Of a stretch of DNA of 38,304 nucleotides, positions 31,471-37,677 are shown piece by piece. The first letter of the stretch is position 1. Every line of letters begins with the position of its first letter. The position numbers and the translations under genes are program-made. The notes below the pieces were generated by a model. The model was not told the origin of the DNA. It saw only the letters and a program-made list of their open reading frames with translations, and did not search any database. Origin of the DNA: Ruthenibacterium sp. (GTDB taxonomy: Bacteria > Bacillota > Clostridia > Oscillospirales > Ruminococcaceae); the NCBI GenBank assembly GCA_020025235.1, contig JAHHSL010000016.1:1-38304 (forward strand), read 5' to 3'.

Positions 31471-34026
31471 ATGCTGCAAACAGCTGCGGGGTTGACACAG
31501 GCACAGGCGGAGCACCGCCTGAAGCAGGCCGGTGAAAATACACTCGGAAACAAAAAACAGACCAATGTGGCCGCCATGTTTTTTTCGCAGTTCAAGGATC
31601 TGATGATCCTGATCCTGGCCGGGGCGACGATTGTTTCGGTGCTTCTGGGGGAAGGAGCCGAAGCGGTCACGATCATTCTGGTCGTGCTGATCAATGCGGT
31701 AATGGGCTTTCTGCAGGAATACCGCACGGAAAAAACGCTTGAGGCTCTGCAGGAGCTGGCGGCTCCGACGGCGCATGTGCTGCGCGGCGGCAAGCTGCGG
31801 GAAATTGATGCGCGGCAGGTGGTACCGGGCGATCTGCTTGTTTTGGAGGCCGGCGACCGCATTGCAGCCGACTGCACCGTGCGCACGGCGGTGCGGCTTT
31901 CATGCAATGAATCCATGCTGACAGGCGAAAGCGTTCCCGCAGCAAAGCGGGAGGGCGACCGCATCTACATGGGCTGCACGGTGCTGACCGGGCACGCCGA
32001 AGCGATCGTTTCGGCGACGGGGATGCAAACAGAAATGGGGAAGATCGCAGACCTTGTGGAATCAGCGCAGGAAGAGCCCACCCCGCTGCAGTGCCGTCTG
32101 CGCCAGCTCGGCCGATTCATCGCCGCCGCGTGCGTCATCATCTGTTTTGCGGTGGCGCTGCTGGGCGTGTGGCAGGGCAACGATTTCTTCGATATGCTGC
32201 TGACGGGCATTTCGCTTGCCGTCGCCGCCATTCCGGAAGGGCTGCCCGCGATCGTCACGGTGACGCTGGCGCTCAGCGTCAACCGCATTTTGCGCCGCGG
32301 CGCGGTGATCCGGCGGCTGCACGCCGTGGAAACACTCGGCTGTGCGGGAGTGATCTGCACGGATAAGACCGGAACCGTCACGCAGAACAAGATGACGGTG
32401 CAGCGCATCGTCCTGCCGGAACGCAGCTTTTCTGTCAGCGGAAGCGGCTATGAGACAGCGGGCGAAATTTCCGAAAACGGCAAGCGCACAAACGCGCGGC
32501 AGGATGCGGCCTTGATGCAGCTGTGCACCGCCGGTGTCCTGTGTTCGACAGCGCAGATCACGCGGCGGGATAAAACGTATGAGGTATCGGGCGACCCGAC
32601 CGAAACCGCCGTACTGGTTGCGGCGGCAAAGGCGGGCGTCACGCGGGAAATGCTGGCAGGGCAGTATACCGTGACAGGGGAGAATCCGTTTGATGCCGAC
32701 CGCAAGCGAATGAGCGTGACCGTGCGCACACAGGACGGCAGAAAGCTGCTGTGCAAGGGTGCGCCGGATCTTCTGCTGATGCGCTGCACGCATATCGCGC
32801 AGGGCAAAACGCAGCGCCCGATGACGCCGGCAGACCGCGCGCAGATCAAACACGCCTGTGCAGAGCTTTCGGCGGCTGCGATGCGTGTGCTTGCGTTTGC
32901 ACAGAGCGATACCCCGGAAAAAGGCGAAGAGCAGCTTTGCTTTCTGGGGCTTATGGGCATGATCGACCCGCCGCGCAAAGAAGTGCGCAGCGCGGTGCAG
33001 AAATGCCGCGAAGCGGGCATCCGTCCCGTAATGATCACCGGGGACAGCCGCGAGACAGCGCTTGCCGTGGCGCGCCAGACGGGCATTGCGCGGCAGGGGG
33101 ACGGCGTGCTTTCCGGCGAGGAGCTGGATGCGCTTTCCGACCGGGAACTTGCTGCCCGGTGCATGCGCACTTCGGTGTATGTGCGGGTAACGCCCGCGCA
33201 TAAGCTGCGCATCGTGCGCGCGTACAAGGCGGCGGGACAGGTGGTTGCCATGACGGGCGACGGCGTGAACGATGCACCGGCGGTAAAAGAAGCGGATATC
33301 GGCGTTGCCATGGGGATCACCGGCACCGATGTGACAAAGCAGGCTTCGGGTGTCGTGATCCTGGACGATAACTTTGCAACGATCGTATCGGCGGCGGAGG
33401 AAGGGCGCGTGATCTATCAGAATATCCGCCGATTCATCCGCTTCCTGCTTACGTCGAACCTTGGGGAAGTGACGGGCATGCTGTTCGGCATGCTGCTGCA
33501 TCTTCCGGTCATGCTGCTGCCGATCCAGATCCTGCTTGTGAACCTTTTTACCGACAGTCTGCCCGCCGTTGCGCTCGGTATGGAAAAACCGGCGCAGGAC
33601 ATCATGCGCCGGAAGCCCCGCCCGAAAAACGAAGGGCTTTTTGCACACGGCCTTGCGCGGACGATCGTTGTGCGCGGCGTGATGCTGGGCGCGGCGTCGT
33701 GCGGCGCATACTGGGCGGTGCTTCGCATGAGCGGGGATCTTGCCGTGGCGCGCAGCGCTTGCTTTCTGGCAATCGTACTTTCCCAGATGCTGCATCTGTT
33801 TGAATGCCGCGGCGAAGGGCTGCACTTCACGGGCAATCCCGCGCTGCTGGCGGCGGCGCTCGCTTCGGTGATATCCACGCTGCTGGTGGTGTATGTTCCC
33901 ATTCTGCAGAAGATCTTCGGCACAACGGCGGTGTGCGGCAATCTGCTGATCCCGGTTGCGGCGGCAGTGCTGGCGGGGCCCGTGGCTGCGGCGCTGCTGC
34001 GGCTGATCCGCAAAGTGACCCGATAA
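31471..34026 (+). CDS. P-type Ca2+-transporting ATPase (P2A-like)
   Basis: This 851-residue cation pump has the complete P-type layout. An N-terminal cation ATPase domain (LTQAQAEHRLKQAGENTLG) is followed by the actuator domain with ESMLTGESVPAAK, the M4 ion site VAAIPEGLPAIVT typical of Ca2+ pumps, the phosphorylation motif DKTGTVT with Asp298, nucleotide domain KGAPD, and hinge motif MTGDGVNDAPAVK. C-terminal helices (NLFTDSLPAVALGME) fit P2A SERCA/PMR-like ATPases. It should export Ca2+ from the cytoplasm. GGGAGAG lies upstream of the ATG. It is divergent from the SpoIID-like gene and ends in a terminator before spoIVB. Confidence 0.92.
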   Translation: MLQTAAGLTQAQAEHRLKQAGENTLGNKKQTNVAAMFFSQFKDLMILILAGATIVSVLLGEGAEAVTIILVVLINAVMGFLQEYRTEKTLEALQELAAPTAHVLRGGKLREIDARQVVPGDLLVLEAGDRIAADCTVRTAVRLSCNESMLTGESVPAAKREGDRIYMGCTVLTGHAEAIVSATGMQTEMGKIADLVESAQEEPTPLQCRLRQLGRFIAAACVIICFAVALLGVWQGNDFFDMLLTGISLAVAAIPEGLPAIVTVTLALSVNRILRRGAVIRRLHAVETLGCAGVICTDKTGTVTQNKMTVQRIVLPERSFSVSGSGYETAGEISENGKRTNARQDAALMQLCTAGVLCSTAQITRRDKTYEVSGDPTETAVLVAAAKAGVTREMLAGQYTVTGENPFDADRKRMSVTVRTQDGRKLLCKGAPDLLLMRCTHIAQGKTQRPMTPADRAQIKHACAELSAAAMRVLAFAQSDTPEKGEEQLCFLGLMGMIDPPRKEVRSAVQKCREAGIRPVMITGDSRETALAVARQTGIARQGDGVLSGEELDALSDRELAARCMRTSVYVRVTPAHKLRIVRAYKAAGQVVAMTGDGVNDAPAVKEADIGVAMGITGTDVTKQASGVVILDDNFATIVSAAEEGRVIYQNIRRFIRFLLTSNLGEVTGMLFGMLLHLPVMLLPIQILLVNLFTDSLPAVALGMEKPAQDIMRRKPRPKNEGLFAHGLARTIVVRGVMLGAASCGAYWAVLRMSGDLAVARSACFLAIVLSQMLHLFECRGEGLHFTGNPALLAAALASVISTLLVVYVPILQKIFGTTAVCGNLLIPVAAAVLAGPVAAALLRLIRKVTR

Positions 34027-34030
34027 AAAG

Positions 34031-34066
34031 AAAAAAGACTGTGCGCGGCGGCGTGCAGTCTTTTTT
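34031..34066 (+). terminator. intrinsic terminator after the Ca2+ ATPase
   Basis: An 11-bp stem (34031-34041 with 34056-34066) with a 14-nt loop; flanking A and T runs. Confidence 0.85.
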
Positions 34067-34077
34067 GTCATATCCGC

Positions 34078-34106
34078 GATTATTTCCCGGTTCCGCGTGC
34101 ATAATA
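34078..34106 (+). promoter_or_regulatory. candidate sigma-G promoter of spoIVB
   Basis: GATTA (34078-34082), 17 nt and CATAATA (34100-34106) resemble the forespore sigma-G/sigma-F pattern; the -10 matches CATNMTA fully and the -35 has one mismatch. spoIVB is a sigma-G gene in Bacillus subtilis. Confidence 0.45.
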
Positions 34107-34168
34107 ACCAAAACGGAACACGGTGCATACAGTGGAAAAAGACCGCTGGGCACAAGGGAGGAACCATC

Positions 34169-35386
34169 GTGGAAAAATGGATCAAATGGAGCTGCTTTAT
34201 TGCGTCCGGCTGCATTGCGGCACTGTTTGGCTTTGCTGTCTATATCGGTACGCTTCTGCCGGATACCTTTCTGGTGGAGGAAGGCTCGGAAATCCGCATT
34301 GCGGGCATGCCGTTCGTGCAGGCGGTGCACACCGGAACAGGAACCTATGCAGCCAAGCTTGCCGAACCGACGTCCTATAACGCGCAGCTGACGATCGGCG
34401 GCGTCGTACCGGTAAAAACGGTGCGTGCGCAGGTGGTGGAGCACCGTACCGTACAGGTGTGCGGTACGCCGTTCGGCATCAAAATGTTCGCAAACGGCGC
34501 CATGATCGTGGGCTTCAGCGATATCTATACCAATACGGGCTATGTGAACCCGGCAAAAACAGCGGGGCTGCGCATGGGGGATGTTGTGCGTTCGATCGCA
34601 GGCATGCAGACCAAAACGAACGAGGATGTGGCGCGGGCACTGCAGTCGCTGCACGGCGCACCGGCGGAAATCGTCTATGTGCGCGAGGGAAAGGAAGACC
34701 GCGTTCTGCTGACGGCCGCACAGGATGCCGAAACAAACCGCTGGCGGGCAGGCATGTGGGTGCGGGATTCCTCTGCCGGCATCGGCACGCTGACGTTTGT
34801 TGACCCCGATACCGGCATTTTTGCGGGACTGGGACATTCGATCCATGATGCGGACACCGGCCTGACGATCTCGCTGCGCAAAGGGGAGATCGTACCGGTG
34901 GAGATCACGGGCGTCGTGGCCGGCAGCGCCGGAAGCCCGGGCGAGCTGAAAGGGCGGTTCCTGCCGCAGGCTTCGGTGGGGGAAATCACACAGAATAACG
35001 AAGCGGGCGTGTACGGGAATGTCACGGGCTTTCTGCAGGGGGAACAGGTGGAAACCGCACTTGCGCAGGAGGTGAAAACCGGAGACGTGCAGATTTTGGC
35101 GACGATCGACGGCACAACGCCGCAGCGCTATGCGGCAAAAATCGAAAAGATCGCGCTCAATTCCGCAAATCCCAACCGGAATATGGTAGTGCGCGTGACC
35201 GACCCGCGCCTGATTTCGGCAACAGGCGGCATCGTGCAGGGCATGTCCGGCAGTCCCATCATCCAGGACGGCAAGCTGGTGGGTGCCGTGACGCATGTGC
35301 TGGTGAACGACCCCACGCGCGGGTACGGCATTTTTATCGAAAATATGCTGCAGGCGGCCGGCACCGCGCCCGGCGACGCGGCATGA
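34169..35386 (+). CDS. spoIVB: SpoIVB sporulation serine peptidase (family S55)
   Basis: This 405-residue protein is the forespore peptidase that, in Bacillus, signals across the intermembrane space to activate pro-sigma-K processing. One N-terminal transmembrane anchor (CFIASGCIAALFGFAVYIGTL) is followed by a PDZ domain (GYVNPAKTAGLRMGDVVRSI, about 125-180) and the S55 peptidase domain with GLGHSIHDAD (catalytic His region) and GGIVQGMSGSPI (Ser360 region), ending THVLVNDPTRGYGIFIENML. A GTG start at 34169 lies 7 nt after AGGGAGG. In Bacillus and many Clostridia spoIVB precedes spo0A; here it is followed by an AT-rich accessory segment. Its last 143 bp are duplicated 943 bp downstream, the homology beginning at codon 359, next to the catalytic serine. 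Confidence 0.93.
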   Translation: MEKWIKWSCFIASGCIAALFGFAVYIGTLLPDTFLVEEGSEIRIAGMPFVQAVHTGTGTYAAKLAEPTSYNAQLTIGGVVPVKTVRAQVVEHRTVQVCGTPFGIKMFANGAMIVGFSDIYTNTGYVNPAKTAGLRMGDVVRSIAGMQTKTNEDVARALQSLHGAPAEIVYVREGKEDRVLLTAAQDAETNRWRAGMWVRDSSAGIGTLTFVDPDTGIFAGLGHSIHDADTGLTISLRKGEIVPVEITGVVAGSAGSPGELKGRFLPQASVGEITQNNEAGVYGNVTGFLQGEQVETALAQEVKTGDVQILATIDGTTPQRYAAKIEKIALNSANPNRNMVVRVTDPRLISATGGIVQGMSGSPIIQDGKLVGAVTHVLVNDPTRGYGIFIENMLQAAGTAPGDAA

Positions 35387-35387
35387 T

Positions 35388-35423
35388 AAACAGCGGCAGA
35401 GGAAAATCCCTCTGCCGCTGTTT
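35388..35423 (+). terminator. intrinsic terminator of spoIVB
   Basis: A perfect 15-bp stem (35388-35402 with 35409-35423) with a 6-nt loop starts right after the stop codon and is followed by T residues. Confidence 0.9.
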
Positions 35424-35432
35424 TCGTTTGTG

Positions 35433-35441
35433 TGATATAAT
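35433..35441 (+). promoter_or_regulatory. extended -10 element before site 1
   Basis: TG-A-TATAAT lies 3 nt before the 28-bp palindrome, so a transcript would start inside the palindrome and read into the Nudix gene. The same element recurs at 36376-36384 before site 3. Confidence 0.5.
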
Positions 35442-35443
35442 TC

Positions 35444-35471
35444 TGTTAGATATATCGGAATTTATCGAACA
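35444..35471. repeat. 28-bp imperfect palindrome, site 1
   Basis: Left arm TGTTAGATATA, 6-nt centre TCGGAA and right arm TTTATCGAACA. The 11-6-11 layout resembles Xer/tyrosine recombinase core sites; an operator is the alternative. It marks the boundary between GC-rich backbone and AT-rich DNA. Confidence 0.7.
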
Positions 35472-35579
35472 CTACCAGTAAACCAACAAGGAAAGCGTTG
35501 ACCATAAATTATTTGCAACAGTAGGTTTGTTTTTCCGAGAGTTAAATATTTATAAAACCGGAGTATAGGAGTGCACATC

Positions 35580-36062
35580 ATGTATGACTGTGGATTTACA
35601 AAAGGAAATAATTGGTTTAGATATCGTGCAGCGGCTATTATTGTTGAAAATGGCTGTGTACTATATGCAGGCAATGAGAATGAAGACTATTATTATTCGA
35701 TAGGCGGAGCAGTTCATATGGGAGAATCCGCAGAAGATGCTGTAATTCGAGAGGTTTTTGAGGAGACAGGAGTACAATATGAAGTAGATCATTTAGCGGT
35801 GATTCATGAAAACTTTTTTAAGGAAAACAATGGATCGTTAGAAGGATTAGATTGTCATGAAATATGTCTTTATTTTTTTATGAAGCCCAGAGGTACACAA
35901 GAACTGCATAGTAATAGCACAACTTGCGGTGTGAGAGAAGAAATGCATTGGCTGCCTATTCGGGATTTGGATAACTATAAAGCATTTCCAAGTTTTATGA
36001 AAGAATATCTTGCGAAAGATCATCATGGGATAGAACATATCATAACCGATGAAAGAAAATGA
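35580..36062 (+). CDS. Nudix hydrolase in AT-rich segment
   Basis: This 160-residue protein carries a complete Nudix box, GAVHMGES...REVFEETGV (about residues 45-67), and should hydrolyse a nucleoside diphosphate derivative of unknown identity. The N-terminal strand (FRYRAAAIIVENGCVLYAGNE) and ending YLAKDHHGIEHIITDERK are typical of small stand-alone Nudix proteins. GGAG (35568-35571) sets ATG 35580; a GTG at 35571 overlaps it. Codon use is AT-rich (TTA, AGA, ATA, GAA) unlike the Nudix gene at 16,974 or any upstream gene, indicating horizontal transfer. It is the only gene between palindromic sites 1 and 2, like the cargo of a small cassette. Confidence 0.85.
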   Translation: MYDCGFTKGNNWFRYRAAAIIVENGCVLYAGNENEDYYYSIGGAVHMGESAEDAVIREVFEETGVQYEVDHLAVIHENFFKENNGSLEGLDCHEICLYFFMKPRGTQELHSNSTTCGVREEMHWLPIRDLDNYKAFPSFMKEYLAKDHHGIEHIITDERK

Positions 36063-36131
36063 AATTTTAATTTTCTATTCTGTTTTAAAGATATATTGCT
36101 TCAGGATACTGCTTATTGCGTGAAATAAAAG

Positions 36132-36159
36132 TGTTAGAACTATCCTAATTTATCTAACA
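36132..36159. repeat. 28-bp imperfect palindrome, site 2 (diverged)
   Basis: Left arm TGTTAGAACTA, centre TCCTAA, right arm TTTATCTAACA, in the same orientation as sites 1 and 3, with a partly conserved upstream GTGAAATAA. It closes the Nudix unit 70 bp after its stop codon and lies outside the 228-bp repeats, so it is an independent copy. Confidence 0.7.
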
Positions 36160-36185
36160 GCTGTTGCTCCTAATGGAAATCACTC

Positions 36186-36329
36186 CTGTCCGGCAGTCCA
36201 ATCATTCAGAACGGTAAGCAGGTGGGTGCAGTGATGCATGTTTTAGTGAACGACCCCACCAGAGGTTACGGTGTCTTTATCGAAAATATGCTGCAGGCGG
36301 CCGGCATCGCGCCCGGCGACGCGGCATGA
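36186..36329 (+). pseudogene. 3' fragment of spoIVB
   Basis: An open stretch of 47 codons matches the C-terminus of the intact SpoIVB (LSGSPIIQNGKQVGAVMHVL... to GDAA) with five amino-acid and about nine silent codon differences. It has no in-frame start codon or ribosome binding site, and sequence upstream of 36186 is unrelated to spoIVB. Many differences are silent and lie in the first two thirds, so the fragment seems to derive from a functional spoIVB of a related lineage rather than from drift of a recent local copy. It is followed by the same terminator. Confidence 0.9.
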
Positions 36330-36330
36330 T

Positions 36331-36366
36331 AAACAGCGGCAGAGGAAAATCCCTCTGCCGCTGTTT
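36331..36366 (+). terminator. copy of the spoIVB terminator
   Basis: The 15-bp stem is fully conserved (36331-36345 with 36352-36366), but the trailing T run is shortened to three, which may weaken it. Confidence 0.7.
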
Positions 36367-36386
36367 GTGCTTGTGTGATATAATTC

Positions 36387-36414
36387 TGTTAGATAAATCG
36401 GAATTTATCGAACA
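36387..36414. repeat. 28-bp imperfect palindrome, site 3
   Basis: Left arm TGTTAGATAAA, centre TCGGAA, right arm TTTATCGAACA; one mismatch to site 1. Sequence beyond 36414 differs from that beyond site 1 from the first base. Confidence 0.75.
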
Positions 36415-36660
36415 ATTCCTCTCATAACCCTGTATTTGCAAGGCTTTCGTCGTTTACAACTGCACACTTTATGTGTTTTTCCTTGTTTTTGCTCCTACGA
36501 GCCGATACAAGGGGAAATCTTTATTCTCTGACGACTACTTTATATTCCGCAGCCTTGCGGAACTGGACTTGGTTTTCCATGTAATATTCTCTTAATCCTT
36601 CGGTATTTGAGAGCGAAATACACCCCTCGAACTGGCAGGCACTCACCCATAATTGGAAAT
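36415..36660. other. AT-rich intergenic remnant with hairpin and tiny ORF
   Basis: This stretch holds an imperfect hairpin (36481-36514, CCTTGT with ACAAGG and inner GCTC/GAGC) and on the minus strand a 19-codon frame at 36521-36580 (start MENQVQ, end VVVRE) with AAGAG 9 nt upstream. It may be a leader peptide or the remnant of a mobile-element gene. No recognisable integrase or transposase is present. Confidence 0.3.
36481..36503 (+). repeat. 23-bp degenerate repeat, copy A
   Basis: CCTTGT-x-TTTGC-x-C-x-TA-x-GAGCC recurs at 37267-37289 in the same orientation with five mismatches, flanking the HIT gene. Confidence 0.45.
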
Positions 36661-37116
36661 TTAAATGCAAAAATGACTTTTCATTTGCGCAAATAATACT
36701 TGTCTATCCTCATCAGGTAACACAGTCTCTTTCTTTAAAGCATAATGATGTGCAAACTCTGCATCAACGTATGAATGACGATTGATAGTAATAGGATTTT
36801 TATAGCGTGGTCTTACATGAAAATGTAAATGCGGATTTGGATGGGGCTCTTTATAAAAGTTATTCAACAAACAACTCCAGTTGCATAACTCTGCGCCTAA
36901 TACCTCCTTATAGATTTGTTCTAACCGATCTATAATGGCTTTCAAATCAATCCACTCCAAAGTGTTTAGTTCTGAAATGCATCCGCAGTGCCTATTTAGC
37001 ACTAAGATACATCTTCCAACATAGTCCTGGACATCCGCCAAATAAACGGACCAATACAGGGATTTATAAATCAACCATTTGCTATCCTTGTAATTGCACC
37101 ACTCGCAAATATTCAT
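36661..37116 (-). CDS. HIT family protein
   Basis: This 151-residue protein carries the histidine triad PHLHFHVRPRY near residue 97, the catalytic motif of HIT nucleotidyl hydrolases/transferases that cleave dinucleoside polyphosphates or adenylated compounds. The N-terminal CEWC-NYK and strand GRCILVLNRHCGCISEL fit the HIT fold, and a Cys pair could bind metal. AGGTG 6 nt before the ATG supports the start. Codon use is AT-rich like the neighbouring Nudix and HAD genes, and all three encode small metabolite phosphoesterases, a typical mix of acquired single-gene cargo. The specific substrate is unknown. Confidence 0.82.
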   Translation of the reverse strand: MNICEWCNYKDSKWLIYKSLYWSVYLADVQDYVGRCILVLNRHCGCISELNTLEWIDLKAIIDRLEQIYKEVLGAELCNWSCLLNNFYKEPHPNPHLHFHVRPRYKNPITINRHSYVDAEFAHHYALKKETVLPDEDRQVLFAQMKSHFCI

Positions 37117-37677
37117 CGCTCACACCTGCAAATTTTATGGATGTTTTAATTGTACTGGCAATCAGTCAATGTGTAAAGGCCGAAGGTTGGTATCATAAAT
37201 TCCCATATATGCCACTTATCTGCCGATTGCCACACTCTGCTATAACTTTTTATGGGATTTTATTTCCCTTGTATTTGCCCTTATGAGCCTGAAAAGCTAA
37301 ACCAGGGATGAAACCGTATAAAGCAAAAAGGCGAACTGTTTGCGAAAACCTCTTTGTTATCAACGGACTTGGAAGATTTTTTGAAAGCCCTGCGGCATCT
37401 AATAACCGTAGATAAACCTGCGCAGTTCAAATCAAAATTATTCTACCAGTTAAAGTATTGCCCAAAATGAAAGCAGCCGGTCATGAGCCTTGTGATGATA
37501 AGGATGTTTTTAAGAATGATGGTGTAACCTCAGAAATGGGGTTATGCTGCCTTGACATCGTATGCTTTCAAGCAGTTGTTCATTTTCTTCTCCATTACGC
37601 ATTTAAAAGGGTGATTTTTAGTTTGTTAAACAGTTGATTTAGAGGACGCTGTAATATGATAGAAAGAAGGTGCAATA
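37117..37677. other. AT-rich region with degraded coding remnants
   Basis: About 560 bp separate the HIT and HAD genes. Plus-strand 37330-37469 reads as an open peptide without start (LEDFLKALRHLITVDKPAQF...), suggesting a decayed gene end. A 56-codon frame at 37467-37637 (start MKAAGHEPCDDKDVF) lacks a clear ribosome binding site. I recognise neither. Confidence 0.3.
37267..37289 (+). repeat. 23-bp degenerate repeat, copy B
   Basis: Same-orientation partner of 36481-36503, with five mismatches in 23 positions. The two copies bracket the HIT gene. Confidence 0.45.

Larger units (their letters stand above)
35244..35471 (+). repeat. 228-bp direct repeat, copy 1 (3' end of spoIVB to palindromic site 1)
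   Basis: This segment holds the spoIVB 3' end, its terminator, an extended -10 and a 28-bp palindrome. It is repeated collinearly at 36187-36414 without gaps. Similarity is moderate over the first about 100 bp and nearly complete over the last part, and stops exactly at the end of the palindrome. Confidence 0.92.
36187..36414 (+). repeat. 228-bp direct repeat, copy 2
   Basis: This is collinear with 35244-35471 at an offset of 943 bp. It comprises the spoIVB fragment, terminator copy, extended -10 (36376-36384) and palindromic site 3. Confidence 0.92.

Noticed and set aside
35435..35471. LexA/SOS box because of the CGAAC at the palindrome end
   Set aside because: The Gram-positive SOS box needs CGAAC-N4-GTTCG; the spacing and the second half do not fit.
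35444..36414. Integron attC sites: the palindromes contain GTTRRRY- and RYYYAAC-like ends
   Set aside because: The order is GTTRRRY then RYYYAAC within 28 bp, opposite to attC, and no folded 57-141 bp attC body or IntI gene is present.
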